A DNA stretch of 64,000 nt from Aureimonas populi (GCF_017815515.1 NZ_CP072611.1:496001-560000); one strand, 5' to 3'; numbered from the stretch's first letter, positions 9,267 through 17,313 are shown. The notes: a model not told the origin generated them from the sequence alone. Numbers and translations are program-made.

Positions 9267-9304
9267 GGCCGGCGCGCCGGCCCTCGCTCCCCTAGCCGGG
9301 AGCG
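9267..9304 (-). terminator. Two adjacent hairpins after the mucR-like stop
   Basis: Five bases past the regulator stop lies a 7-bp stem CGCTCCC/GGGAGCG with a CTAGCC loop (9285-9304). It is followed at once by a perfect 16-bp palindrome GGCCGGCGCGCCGGCC (9267-9282). There is no T-tract. Likely 3' end structure of the regulator mRNA; the palindrome could alternatively bind protein. Confidence 0.45.
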
Positions 9305-9308
9305 CGGT

Positions 9309-9866
9309 TCACTCCACCGGTTGGGCGGGCTTGGCCTTGGGCGCGCGCGCCGCGCGGCCCTCGCGCTTGGCACCTTGCGCCGACGATTTCGCGCGCTTGG
9401 GGGCGGCGGGCGCCGCCTCGGGTGCCCCCTCGGGCGCCACGTTCGACACCGTGTCCGACACCGCTTCCGTGGGCTTGCGCCCGAGGCCCAGCCGCTTGGC
9501 CACCTCGCGGCGCTGCTCCGAATAGCTCTGCGCCACCATGGGATAGTCGCGCGGAAGATTGTAGCGGCCGCGATACTCCACCGGCGTCAGGCCGTGCGAG
9601 GAGAGGTGGCGCTTCAGGCTCTTGTAGGGCTTGCCGTCGATCATGCTGAGGATGTGATCGCGCGAGGCGAGGCTGGCGCGCACCGAAACGGCCGGCACAT
9701 GCGCGGGCTCCGCCGGCGCGGCGGGCTTGGCTTCCTCGTCCAGTGCCGCGCGCGTCGAGCGGATCAGATCGGCGAGTTCGCCGCTCGGAACCGCGTTGTT
9801 GCCGACGTAAGCGCTCAGAAGTTGCACCGTCAAAGCGGTGAGGTTAGGCTTTTCCACTTCGGACAT
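9309..9866 (-). CDS. mucR: Ros/MucR-family regulator lacking the zinc-ligand Cys
   Basis: A 185-residue DNA-binding regulator. Residues 5-40 resemble the MucR N-terminal oligomerisation region (LLSAYVGNNAVPSGELADLI). Residues 72-112 are the Ros/MucR finger, with YKSLKRHLSSHG and PVEYRGRYNLP. The normal C-x2-D start of the zinc site is S74-x2-D77 here, although H87 and H91 remain. A low-complexity Ala/Pro/Lys/Arg tail (about 131-185) is not typical and looks histone-H1-like. The ATG at 9866 follows AGAGAGAA; the longer frame runs through the promoter. MucR proteins act as H-NS-like silencers in rhizobia and Brucella. Confidence 0.88.
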   Translation of the reverse strand: MSEVEKPNLTALTVQLLSAYVGNNAVPSGELADLIRSTRAALDEEAKPAAPAEPAHVPAVSVRASLASRDHILSMIDGKPYKSLKRHLSSHGLTPVEYRGRYNLPRDYPMVAQSYSEQRREVAKRLGLGRKPTEAVSDTVSNVAPEGAPEAAPAAPKRAKSSAQGAKREGRAARAPKAKPAQPVE

Positions 9867-9999
9867 CTTGGTTCTCTCTGCTGGGTTCGCAATGGCAAAG
9901 GCCTGTCGCCACGCGACCATGACCTTCGGTTGAAACTGGATTCCCCGGAATCTGCACAGATCGCCGACAAGCGCTCCCGCATCTCGGGCAAGTTCATTT

Positions 10000-10028
10000 G
10001 CTATAGTCAAGAATTGCACAATAGCCAA
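10000..10028 (-). promoter_or_regulatory. Sigma-70-type promoter for the mucR-like gene
   Basis: Read on the minus strand: TTGGCT (-35), exactly 17 bases, TATAGC (-10). It lies in the AT-rich part of the gap and points at the regulator, with a long untranslated leader. Members of this family commonly repress their own gene, so the AT-rich flank may also be the binding site. Confidence 0.6.
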
Positions 10029-10238
10029 GCAATCGCGGCGAGATATTCAAATCTCACCACGCTCTATGCACCAAAACCGAGCCGATTGATCCCGATCGTG
10101 TTCGATCGAGGCTCGCGAACTCTACTTGGGGCCCGCTCCATCGTATCGCGGCCGGGCTCGCGCGGCCGGCCTCCCTGCGAGCGTGGCGTTTCGGCCGTCG
10201 CGCCGGGCCGGGCGGAGCCGCGAGGCCCTTTCGTCCAC

Positions 10239-10258
10239 CCTTGCCGCCGGCGACAAGG
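10239..10258 (-). terminator. Weak stem after the histidine phosphatase gene
   Basis: CCTTG and CAAGG arms flank a self-complementary CGCCGGCG core, beginning 8 bases beyond the stop. No T-tract follows, so this is only a possible 3' end for the importer operon. Confidence 0.3.
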
Positions 10259-10266
10259 CGCCCGTC

Positions 10267-10875
10267 TCAGTCGGGCGCGTCGAGGATCGGGCCCGTCGGG
10301 CTGTAGTTGAACAGCTCGAGCCGCATGTCGGTCAGCGACTCGCCCTGCCGGCGCAGGATGGTGAGGCTGGCCGGCCCGACGGGGATGATGCGCTTGGGGC
10401 TGATCCCGAGGAAGCTTTCCAGAAGCGCGCGGATGACCCCGCCATGGGCGACGACGAGGAGCGTCGCGGCGGTCTCCTCGCTGAGCGACAGCACGGCCTT
10501 TCGCGTCCGCCCCGCGAACCCGGCCCAGCTCTCGCCCCCCGGCGGCGTGTGCGTGCCCGCCCGCCAGCCGGCATAGGCCGTGGGGTCGGCGGCCACGAGA
10601 TCGGCGATGCCCTGCCCCGTCCAGTCGCCGACATGGTTCTCGCGCAGGTCGGTGCGCCGCTCGGCCTGCGGAAAGCCCAGAAGCTCGGCGGTGACGCGCG
10701 CGCGAGAAAGGTCGGAGGTCGCCACGCGGTCGGGCGCAAGGTCGGCCACGGTGTTCTTGAGCGCCAGCGCCTGCGCGCGGCCGCGCTCCGAAAGGGAGAT
10801 GTCGGCCTGCCCTTGCAGGCGGCGGATCGAGTTCCATTCGGATTCGCCATGGCGGACCAGGAGCAGGCGTTTCAT
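10267..10875 (-). CDS. Histidine phosphatase (phosphoglycerate mutase-like) family protein
   Basis: A 202-residue cytoplasmic phosphatase-fold protein. The phosphoacceptor RHGE motif is at residues 8-11 (LLLVRHGESEWN) and the second catalytic His lies in VVAHGG. Length and motifs match the cobC/gpmB-like branch, so substrate cannot be read from sequence. It is the last gene of the RpiR-linked ABC importer operon and is ATGA-coupled to the ATPase gene. The context suggests it dephosphorylates the imported compound or a product of it. Confidence 0.9.
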   Translation of the reverse strand: MKRLLLVRHGESEWNSIRRLQGQADISLSERGRAQALALKNTVADLAPDRVATSDLSRARVTAELLGFPQAERRTDLRENHVGDWTGQGIADLVAADPTAYAGWRAGTHTPPGGESWAGFAGRTRKAVLSLSEETAATLLVVAHGGVIRALLESFLGISPKRIIPVGPASLTILRRQGESLTDMRLELFNYSPTGPILDAPD

Positions 10876-11909
10876 CGCACCAGCGCTCCCTCGCGCGAGA
10901 ACAGGGCGGCGGGCCGGTCGGGGATACGGAAATGCACGCTCTGCCCCACGCGAAGCGTCGGCGCGCGGTCGACCACCGCCGTCAGGCGCATGTCCTTCGA
11001 GACGCCGGTGATCATCGTGCGCCCGGCCACCGGGCTCGCCTCGGCATAGTCCAGCACGATCGTCCGAGGCCCCGCCGCCTCGTCCACGAAAAGCTCCTCG
11101 GGCCGGAACATGAAGGCGCCGCCCTCCCCCTGGCCGGAAAGGGGATGGCCGGCGGGAATGGCGTTGGCGGGCACGAGATTGGCCGGCGGGGTGCCCACGA
11201 AGGTGGCGACGAACGCGCTCTGCGGGTGGGCGACGAGCTCGTCCGGGCTGCCGAACTGCTCCACGCGCCCCCCGTTCATCACCGCCACATGGCTCGCCAT
11301 GGTCATCGCCTCCACCTGGTCGTGCGTGACATAGACCGAGGTCGCGCCCGTCGCCCGATGGATGCGCAGAAGCTCCGTGCGCATCTCGACGCGCAGCTTG
11401 GCGTCGAGATTGGACAGCGGCTCGTCGAAGAGCAGGATGCCGGGCTTGGGCGCGATCATGCGGGCGATGGCCACGCGTTGCTGCTGGCCGCCGGAAATCT
11501 CGTTCGGATAGCGCTCCGCCAGCTTGTCGATGCCCAGGAGCCCCAGCACCTCGCCGATGCGCGCGCGCCGCTCGGCCCTGCCCATGCCGGCCACCTTCAG
11601 CGGCCATTCGACATTGCCGCCCACCGTCATGTGCGGCCACAGCGCGTAGGACTGGAAGACGAGGCCGGCATTGCGGCGCGCCGGCTCGATGGTCCAGCTT
11701 CGCGCTCCGTCCGACACGAGCTTGCCGTCGAACGCGATGGTGCCCGCGCTCGGCGTCTCCAGCCCCGCCAGCATCCGCAGCATGGTGGACTTGCCGCAGC
11801 CGGACGGGCCGACGAGCACGAGGAAGGCGCCCTTCGGCACTTCGATGGAGACGTCGCTGACGGCCTGAAAGCCGGCGAAGCGCTTGGAAAGGTTGGAGAT
11901 GCGGATCAT
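10872..11909 (-). CDS. ABC importer ATPase (FbpC/AfuC/PotA-like)
   Basis: A 345-residue ATPase of the iron/polyamine/sugar-phosphate importer group. Walker A GPSGCGKST (about 33-41), signature ISGGQQQRVAIAR, Walker B ILLFDEP and switch His in YVTHDQ are all present, and the C-terminal third is a TOBE-type regulatory domain. It lies 4 bases after the permease gene and is coupled to the phosphatase gene. It powers uptake through the 581-residue permease. Confidence 0.93.
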   Translation of the reverse strand: MIRISNLSKRFAGFQAVSDVSIEVPKGAFLVLVGPSGCGKSTMLRMLAGLETPSAGTIAFDGKLVSDGARSWTIEPARRNAGLVFQSYALWPHMTVGGNVEWPLKVAGMGRAERRARIGEVLGLLGIDKLAERYPNEISGGQQQRVAIARMIAPKPGILLFDEPLSNLDAKLRVEMRTELLRIHRATGATSVYVTHDQVEAMTMASHVAVMNGGRVEQFGSPDELVAHPQSAFVATFVGTPPANLVPANAIPAGHPLSGQGEGGAFMFRPEELFVDEAAGPRTIVLDYAEASPVAGRTMITGVSKDMRLTAVVDRAPTLRVGQSVHFRIPDRPAALFSREGALVR

Positions 11910-11913
11910 GGGA

Positions 11914-13659
11914 TCAATCCTTCAGCCAGGGCTGGGTCTTGGCCTGCAAGCGGTTGGCCAGAAGCGTCGCGCCGATGGAGATCACGAGGACCACCACGGT
12001 GATGGCGTTGGCGAACTGGGTGAAGCCCTCCGAGGCGTAGCGATAGGCGAGCACCGACAGGAGCGGCATGGTGGGGGTGAAGAGCAGGACCACGAGGGAC
12101 AGGTCGCGCACGATCTTCACGAAGATGATCAGCGCGCCGGCCGACAGGCCCCGGATCGCCAGCGGCACGGTGATGGCGCCCAGCCGCCGCAGGAAGCCAG
12201 CCCCGGTCAGGCGCGCGCTCTCGTCCAGGTCGCCCGACACCTGCTGGATGACGGCCCGCCCCGTCTGCGCCGAGAAGGGCACGAGATAGGCCGTGGCCGC
12301 CAGCACCAGCAGCGCGAAGCTGCCGTAGAGCGCCGGGAACGGGCCGATGGGCGCGCCGAAGAGCGCGATATAGGCGGCGCCGAAGGCGATGCCGGGCACC
12401 AGCAGCGGCAGGAAGGAGATCTGGTTGATCAGCCCCGACAGGAAGCCGCCCCGATAGCGCGCCAGCGCGAAGGCGACCAGAAGCCCGATCATGGTGCCCG
12501 TGAGCGCCACGCTCGCGCCCAGCCCCACCGTGATGCCGGTGGCCGTGAGGATGGCCGGATTGTGCCAGATGCCGGGCTGGCCTTGCGCGACGGAAGCGCT
12601 GGACAGGCCCGTCCAGTAATGCAGCGTCCAGTTGGAGAGGAGCGCGGAGGAGGACGGGGCAAGGCTCGACGCCACGAGGATCGCCACCGGCACGATGGTG
12701 GTGAGCACGCAGATGAGGAGCGCGGCCGAGAACAGCGGCAGGCGGGCCGGGCCGAGCGCGAAGCGCTTGGAGCGCCCGCCCTTCCCGGTGACGGTGGCAT
12801 AGGAGCGCCGGCCGGAGATGACCCGGTTGCCGAGCCACAGGAAGAAGGCCGAGACGAGGATGAGCAGGATCGCGATGACGTAGCCCCGCGCCGTCTGGCC
12901 GATCTCGATCATGCCGAAGAGGCGGGTGGCCAGCGTCTGCATGCGCACCGGCAGGCCGAGCAGCGCGGGCGCGGCGAAGTTGGAGACGGCGCCCGCGAAG
13001 GTGAGCGAGGCGCCCGCCACGATGGCCGGCAGCGCCACGGGCAGGACGATGCCGGACAGGATGCGGCGGCGCCTGGCGCCGGCAAGCTGCGCGGCCTCCA
13101 CCAGGTCCGAGTTGACGGTGGCGAGCGCCGCCGCGATCACCGTGAAGGCCAGCGAATAATAGTGCGCGATGAGGACGATGAGCGTGGGCACCATGCCCCA
13201 GGCCAGCCAGTCCGGCACCGCGAAGCCCAGCCCCTCCACGAAGCCGACCTGCCCGCCCACGCGCGAATTGCGGAAGAGCGAGCCCCAGGCGAGCGCGGTG
13301 GCGAAGCTCGGGATCATGAAGGGGAGCGTGGCCATCACCCCGATGGTGCGGCGGAACGGGATGTCCGTCATCACCACCAGCCAGGCCAGGAAGCCGCCGA
13401 TGAGGACGCAGCCGGTCGCCACCCCGAAGCCGAGCGCGAGCGTGTTGGTGAGCGGCAGCCAGAAGAGGTTGCGCGAAAGGCGGCCGACGAGCACGTCGCT
13501 CCAGGCCTGCATCGTTTCGGGCCGCAGCGTCTCGGCCAGGATCTTCAGGAGCGGCCCGGCGATGAGCACGCCGATGATGGCGAGCACCACCAGCTTCAGG
13601 ACAAGGCCGGGAGAGGCGGCGAACGCCCGCCCGCGCTCCGACAGGGAGATGGTCGACAT
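11914..13659 (-). CDS. ABC importer permease with two fused membrane domains (FbpB/AfuB-like)
   Basis: A 581-residue inner-membrane protein containing two binding-protein-dependent permease domains in tandem. Each carries an EAA-type loop (EAAQLAGARRRRILSGIVLP in the first half, ESARLTGAGFLRRLGAITVP in the second). About twelve hydrophobic segments are visible. The double-length architecture is typical of FbpB/AfuB/SfuB permeases. It sits between the binding-protein and ATPase genes and follows a strong hairpin. Confidence 0.93.
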   Translation of the reverse strand: MSTISLSERGRAFAASPGLVLKLVVLAIIGVLIAGPLLKILAETLRPETMQAWSDVLVGRLSRNLFWLPLTNTLALGFGVATGCVLIGGFLAWLVVMTDIPFRRTIGVMATLPFMIPSFATALAWGSLFRNSRVGGQVGFVEGLGFAVPDWLAWGMVPTLIVLIAHYYSLAFTVIAAALATVNSDLVEAAQLAGARRRRILSGIVLPVALPAIVAGASLTFAGAVSNFAAPALLGLPVRMQTLATRLFGMIEIGQTARGYVIAILLILVSAFFLWLGNRVISGRRSYATVTGKGGRSKRFALGPARLPLFSAALLICVLTTIVPVAILVASSLAPSSSALLSNWTLHYWTGLSSASVAQGQPGIWHNPAILTATGITVGLGASVALTGTMIGLLVAFALARYRGGFLSGLINQISFLPLLVPGIAFGAAYIALFGAPIGPFPALYGSFALLVLAATAYLVPFSAQTGRAVIQQVSGDLDESARLTGAGFLRRLGAITVPLAIRGLSAGALIIFVKIVRDLSLVVLLFTPTMPLLSVLAYRYASEGFTQFANAITVVVLVISIGATLLANRLQAKTQPWLKD

Positions 13660-13681
13660 GGGAAAAGCCCTCGGCCGAAGG

Positions 13682-13706
13682 GGGAGCGCCCATCCGGGGC
13701 GCTCCC
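13682..13706 (-). terminator. GC hairpin between binding-protein and permease genes
   Basis: A perfect 10-bp stem GGGAGCGCCC/GGGCGCTCCC with a 5-base loop, placed between the binding-protein stop and the permease start. With no T-tract it more likely protects the upstream message or causes partial termination, giving more binding protein than permease. Confidence 0.6.
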
Positions 13707-13715
13707 GCGCGTGGC

Positions 13716-14843
13716 CTACTGGAGTTCGAGCACGAGGTCGGCGACGTCCCGGCGGATCTCAGCCGTCGCCTGCGGGTCGATGCGCCAGGCGATGAACTCG
13801 TCCAGCGGCACGGCGTCGGGATAGTCGGCGATGTCGTCCCGCGTGGCATAGTCGCCCGGCACGTAGAAGGGCGCGAAGCCCGGCCCGCCCGTATCCGTGT
13901 CGTCGCCCATCAGGAAGTCGATGGCCAGCCGCGCGGCCGCCGGGTTGGCGGCCTCGGTGACGATGGCCAGCACCGCCGGGAAGAGGATGCCGTTGGAGGG
14001 CACCACCTCGTTGGCCACCTGCAGCGCCCAGCCCTCGTCCTCGTTGTCGCGCCGGTCGGAGTAGGAGGTGAAGCCGATGGGCGGGTTCGCCTGCCCCAGG
14101 CGGCCGACCGCCGCGTTCACCGCGTCGGTGGAGCCGACGAGGATGAGGTCGTTGGCGAAGAGATCGACGATGAACTGCTCGCCGGCATTCTCCACGCCCT
14201 CGTCCAGCTCGATGGCCGCGCCGAACTGGGCCTCGTAGGCCTCGGCCATCTCCTCGCCCCGCAGGACGAACTCCGTCATCAAATCGAGATAATCGCCGCG
14301 CTGGAGCGGGTCGACCATCACGACACGGCCGGACCAGTCATCGGTGGTGAGCTGCCAGAGATTGTCCACCGGCGCGCCGTCCGGATGGGCCTCCTCATTG
14401 TACATCAGCACCTTGGTGGACAGGCGCTGGGCGAGAAGCGGGCTCTTGAACTCCTCGGCCAGCCGGTCCGCGACGCGCGGGGGCACGTAAGGGGCCACGA
14501 TGCCGCTCTCCAGAAGCTCGGTGATCACCACCGGCGTGTCGGAGATGTAGACGACGTCGGCATTGGCGATGCCCGCGGCCGCCTCGGTCCTCAGCCGGGT
14601 GATCTGCTCGGTGGAGGACATGTCGTTGGAGACCATGTCCACGCCCGGATAGACTTCCTCGAACGCCGTTTCGACGCGGGCGATGCGGCTGGTGAAGGAA
14701 TAGACCGTCACGCGGCCCTCCTCCCGCGCCAGAGGCAGAAGCTCCTCGGCCGACAGCGCGTCGAGATCCGGCTCCTGCGCGAGGACGGGCGGCGCGCTCA
14801 TCAGCACGGCCATGGCGATCATGGGAATGGGCAGGCGTCTCAT
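13716..14843 (-). CDS. Periplasmic binding protein of an AfuA/FbpA-type importer
   Basis: A 375-residue extracellular solute-binding protein. The N-terminus MRRLPIPMIAMAVLMSAPP with cleavage near VLAQ is a Sec signal peptide, and VTVYSFTSR and GRVVMVDP resemble the FbpA/AfuA fold. I see no obvious pair of adjacent Tyr iron ligands. The ATG at 14843 follows GGAGGA. Iron is the classic annotation, but an RpiR/SIS regulator and a phosphatase in the same cluster favour a sugar-phosphate or similar phosphorylated ligand, as known for AfuA. Confidence 0.85.
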   Translation of the reverse strand: MRRLPIPMIAMAVLMSAPPVLAQEPDLDALSAEELLPLAREEGRVTVYSFTSRIARVETAFEEVYPGVDMVSNDMSSTEQITRLRTEAAAGIANADVVYISDTPVVITELLESGIVAPYVPPRVADRLAEEFKSPLLAQRLSTKVLMYNEEAHPDGAPVDNLWQLTTDDWSGRVVMVDPLQRGDYLDLMTEFVLRGEEMAEAYEAQFGAAIELDEGVENAGEQFIVDLFANDLILVGSTDAVNAAVGRLGQANPPIGFTSYSDRRDNEDEGWALQVANEVVPSNGILFPAVLAIVTEAANPAAARLAIDFLMGDDTDTGGPGFAPFYVPGDYATRDDIADYPDAVPLDEFIAWRIDPQATAEIRRDVADLVLELQ

Positions 14844-14900
14844 GGGTTCCTCCTTGGATAGGGCGGCCGGTCTTGGATGCCGGCTTCTTCTGCGCATAAA

Positions 14901-14940
14901 CTTGCAACACTGCGATGACATGCAAATCCTCCTGCATGAC
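14901..14940. promoter_or_regulatory. Copy 1 of a 40-bp repeated operator, before the binding-protein gene
   Basis: 28 of 40 bases are identical to the element at 15849-15888. The shared parts are CTTGCAACA at the left, TGCAA in the middle and TGCAT at the right, so TGCA recurs at offsets 0, 18 and 30. It lies 58 bases upstream of the binding-protein ATG. Likely binding site of the RpiR regulator encoded next door. Confidence 0.65.
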
Positions 14941-14970
14941 GGCGGCGTGCGAAGTCCTCTTGATCCTCTT

Positions 14971-15810
14971 TCAGCGTCCCTCGAACGTGGCCAGAAGCTG
15001 GCCCACCCGCTCGAGGCGCTCCATCGAGCGGACCTCGTCGAGCTTGGCCACCTGCAGGACGAGCGCGTTGGTGATCGTCATGGGGACGGTCAGGGTCTGG
15101 AACGCCTCGTCGGAGCCGGAACGGGGCGCGAAGAGAAGATGGTCCCCCGCTGGCAGGAGCGAGGGGCCGACGGCGTCCGAGACCACCACGCGCGCCGCCC
15201 CCATCCGGGCGGCGTGATCGAGCACGATCGACCAGTGCCGGGGCGCCCTGCGGAAGGCGAAGGCCAGAAGCGCGTCCCCCTCCTCCATGGCGGCGAGGCG
15301 CTCCGCCAGATCGCGCGCGTCGCCGGAGAGGACGACCGTGTCGACGCCCATGCGGCGAAGCCGGCGATCCGCCAGCACGCAGAGCGCCTCCGCATTGCCG
15401 CGCGCGAAGATGAAGAGCTTGCGGGCGCCGACCAGCGCCTGCGCCGCCGCCTCCAGCCCGGCCTGCGGCACGAAGTCGGCCAGCGCCGAAAGCGCGGCGG
15501 CCTCCTGCGCCACGAGGTCGCCCAGGATCGAGCCGCCCGCCGCCGTCGCCAGCGTGTTGCGCACGCGCACGGCCGGGTCGGTCTTGACGATGAACTCCTG
15601 CCGCAGCGCATCCCGGAAATCGGCATAGGATTCGAAGCCGAGCTTGCGCGCCAGCCGCGAGGCGGTGGCCTCATGAACGCCGATCCGGCGCGCGAACTCC
15701 CCCGCCGTGCCCAGCGCCGCGTCCCGCGGCCGAGCCAGAAGCTCGCGCACGAGCTTGTGCTCGGACGGCGTCAACTCTTGCGCCGACGACTGGATCCGGT
15801 CAAAAATCAT
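14971..15810 (-). CDS. RpiR/MurR-family regulator with SIS domain
   Basis: A 279-residue transcription factor. The N-terminal HTH_6 region (about 1-77) has the helix-turn-helix GEFARRIGVHEATASRLARKLG, and residues about 125-265 form a SIS sugar-phosphate-binding domain. The ATG at 15810 follows a GGGAGG site; the GTG four codons earlier lies inside that site and is less likely. It is transcribed just ahead of the binding-protein gene, and both have the same 40-bp repeat upstream, so it probably controls itself and the importer in response to a phosphorylated ligand. Confidence 0.93.
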   Translation of the reverse strand: MIFDRIQSSAQELTPSEHKLVRELLARPRDAALGTAGEFARRIGVHEATASRLARKLGFESYADFRDALRQEFIVKTDPAVRVRNTLATAAGGSILGDLVAQEAAALSALADFVPQAGLEAAAQALVGARKLFIFARGNAEALCVLADRRLRRMGVDTVVLSGDARDLAERLAAMEEGDALLAFAFRRAPRHWSIVLDHAARMGAARVVVSDAVGPSLLPAGDHLLFAPRSGSDEAFQTLTVPMTITNALVLQVAKLDEVRSMERLERVGQLLATFEGR

Positions 15811-15848
15811 GGTGCCTCCCACCTCCAGCTATGCACGCCGCAAATCTG

Positions 15849-15888
15849 CTTGCAACAGGATTATCACCTGCAAGCCATCATGCATCAC
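15849..15888. promoter_or_regulatory. Copy 2 of the 40-bp repeated operator, before the RpiR gene
   Basis: Same element and same orientation as 14901-14940, 39 bases upstream of the RpiR ATG. An extra TGCA at 15832 lies between it and the gene. The recurrence in front of two adjacent transcription starts supports a specific regulator site rather than chance. Confidence 0.65.
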
Positions 15889-15925
15889 CGGATGACATCC
15901 ATGTGATCGTCGGGAGACCGGTCGT

Positions 15926-17125
15926 TCAGGCGGGTGAACGCTCGCCGGAGCGGGTGGGCAAGACGCCGGAGCCGAGCCGTCCGCGTTTCTCGACGAGATG
16001 GGCAAGCAGGCTGGCGCCCACCGGCAGGATGGTGTCGTCGAACAGGAAGCCCGGATTGTGCAGCGGCACACCGCCATCGTGCCCGAGGTTGAAGAAGGCG
16101 CCCGGCACCACGCGCAGGAGATCGGCCATGTCCTCGGACCCCATGGTGGGCTCCGCGTCGGCCGCCGCCTTGTCCCCGACGATGTCGCGCGCGGCTTCGA
16201 TCAGCGCCTCCACGGCTGCCGGATCGTTGTGCAGCACGTCGAAGACGTTGCGGACGGCCACGTCGATCTCCACGCCGTGGGCCAGCGCGAAGCCTGCGCC
16301 CAGCTTGCGGATACGATCCTCGATGAACCGCGCATCAGAGGTTTCGAAGTAGCGGAACGTGCCGGCCAGCACGGCCTCGTCGGGGATGACGTTGTAGGCC
16401 GCGCCGGATTGGAAGCGCGTGACGGAGAGGACGACGGCATGGGTGGGGTCGGTGTTGCGCGAGACGACGCCTTGCAACTCCTTCACCAGGCCTGCGGCGA
16501 TGACGATCGGGTCCTGCCCCATGTGGGGCATCGCCCCGTGGCACCCCCTGCCCCGCACCGTGATATCGAAGAAGGCCGCGCCGGCCTGCGCCGGCCCGGG
16601 CCGCACCGACACGCGCGAATGCTCGCTATAGGGCGAGTTGTGCAGCCCGTAGAGTTCGTCGCAGGGGAAGCGCTCGAAGAGCCCGTCCGCCAGCATGGCG
16701 CGCGCGCCGCCCAGCCCCTCTTCGGCCGGCTGGAAGATGAAGACCGCTCGCCCTGAAAAGTCGCGGGTCTGCGCCAGATAACGCGCCGCGCCCAGCAGCA
16801 TCGCCATGTGCCCGTCATGGCCGCAGCCGTGGAAGACGCCGGGGTTCCGCGAGGCGTAGGGAAGATTGGTCGCCTCGTCCATCGGCAATGCGTCCATGTC
16901 GGCCCGAAGACCGACCGTGCGGCCGGGCCCCGCGCCCTCCAGAACACCCACGACGCCCGTCCCACCGACATTGCGCGTCACCGCCACTCCCCAGCCTTCG
17001 AGGAGTTCGGCCACGCGGGACGCCGTGCGGACCTCCTGGAAGCCGATCTCGGGATGGGCGTGGAAATCCCGGCGGATGGCGGTCAGCTCATCCGCCGAGG
17101 CGGCGATGCGTTCGATCACGGCCAT
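15926..17125 (-). CDS. M20-family amidohydrolase (hippurate/N-acyl amino acid hydrolase-like)
   Basis: A 399-residue metallo-amidohydrolase of the M20D group. Metal-binding blocks are visible: FHAHPEIGF at the start, CGHDGHMAMLLG, and PAEEGLGGA with the catalytic Glu. The dimerisation insert (about 185-290) is of normal size. There is no signal peptide, so it is cytoplasmic. It would remove an acyl group from an N-acyl amino acid or a similar amide. It is transcribed divergently from the IclR-HyuAB-Dpp operon across a gap with several palindromes, so it may act on the product of that pathway. Confidence 0.92.
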   Translation of the reverse strand: MAVIERIAASADELTAIRRDFHAHPEIGFQEVRTASRVAELLEGWGVAVTRNVGGTGVVGVLEGAGPGRTVGLRADMDALPMDEATNLPYASRNPGVFHGCGHDGHMAMLLGAARYLAQTRDFSGRAVFIFQPAEEGLGGARAMLADGLFERFPCDELYGLHNSPYSEHSRVSVRPGPAQAGAAFFDITVRGRGCHGAMPHMGQDPIVIAAGLVKELQGVVSRNTDPTHAVVLSVTRFQSGAAYNVIPDEAVLAGTFRYFETSDARFIEDRIRKLGAGFALAHGVEIDVAVRNVFDVLHNDPAAVEALIEAARDIVGDKAAADAEPTMGSEDMADLLRVVPGAFFNLGHDGGVPLHNPGFLFDDTILPVGASLLAHLVEKRGRLGSGVLPTRSGERSPA

Positions 17126-17207
17126 GGGGGAGGCACTCCTTTCGTTGCATGGGGCGCGGCTTCCGTTTTCGGCACGAAACCGCCTACCCTCTCATCTATT
17201 GCACAAT

Positions 17208-17219
17208 TTTTGATCAAAA
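17208..17219. promoter_or_regulatory. 12-bp perfect palindrome in the M20/IclR divergent gap
   Basis: TTTTGATCAAAA is perfectly self-complementary and lies in an AT-rich patch 83 bases from the M20 start and 95 from the IclR start. Candidate protein-binding site for the M20 promoter; the binding factor is unknown. Confidence 0.4.
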
Positions 17220-17241
17220 TTTCGAGTGCTGAAAATATAGA

Positions 17242-17271
17242 TTGACCGGCCGCAAAAACGCATCCTAATCT
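17242..17271 (+). promoter_or_regulatory. Candidate promoter of the IclR-hyu-dpp operon
   Basis: TTGACC, 18 bases, then TAATCT. The -10 match is modest. A start near 17279 would place the GGAAC/GTTCC operator immediately downstream, where bound repressor could block transcription. Confidence 0.45.
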
Positions 17272-17279
17272 CAATTAAC

Positions 17280-17305
17280 GGAACCTTGGTTCCATATTTT
17301 GGAAC
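17280..17305. promoter_or_regulatory. Three-half-site operator, probably for the IclR regulator
   Basis: GGAAC (17280-17284), GTTCC (17289-17293) and GGAAC (17301-17305) alternate. The right pair is a perfect inverted repeat GTTCCA-N5-TGGAAC; the left pair is GGAACC-N2-GGTTCC. The right repeat has the size and spacing of IclR-family operators and lies 8 bases from the regulator start, consistent with autorepression. Confidence 0.65.
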
Positions 17306-17313
17306 AATCTCCC

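Larger units (their letters stand above)
9867..10266. other. 400-bp gap: leader and promoter of the mucR-like gene
   Basis: No credible gene. The stretch around 9990-10110 is much more AT-rich than its surroundings and holds a good minus-strand promoter (10000-10028), leaving a leader of roughly 125 bases before the ATG at 9866. The left end (10239-10258) holds a stem after the phosphatase gene. Confidence 0.6.

Noticed and set aside
9267..9282. 16-bp palindrome as a recombination or attachment site
   Set aside because: No integrase or duplicated partner is nearby; position after the mucR-like stop makes an RNA stem more likely.
11884..13824. Plus-strand frame of 646 codons
   Set aside because: Antisense shadow of the double permease gene with the extreme composition typical of such shadows.
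13716..14843. Ferric-iron binding protein
   Set aside because: Not excluded, but no Tyr-Tyr iron site was evident and RpiR plus phosphatase neighbours argue otherwise.
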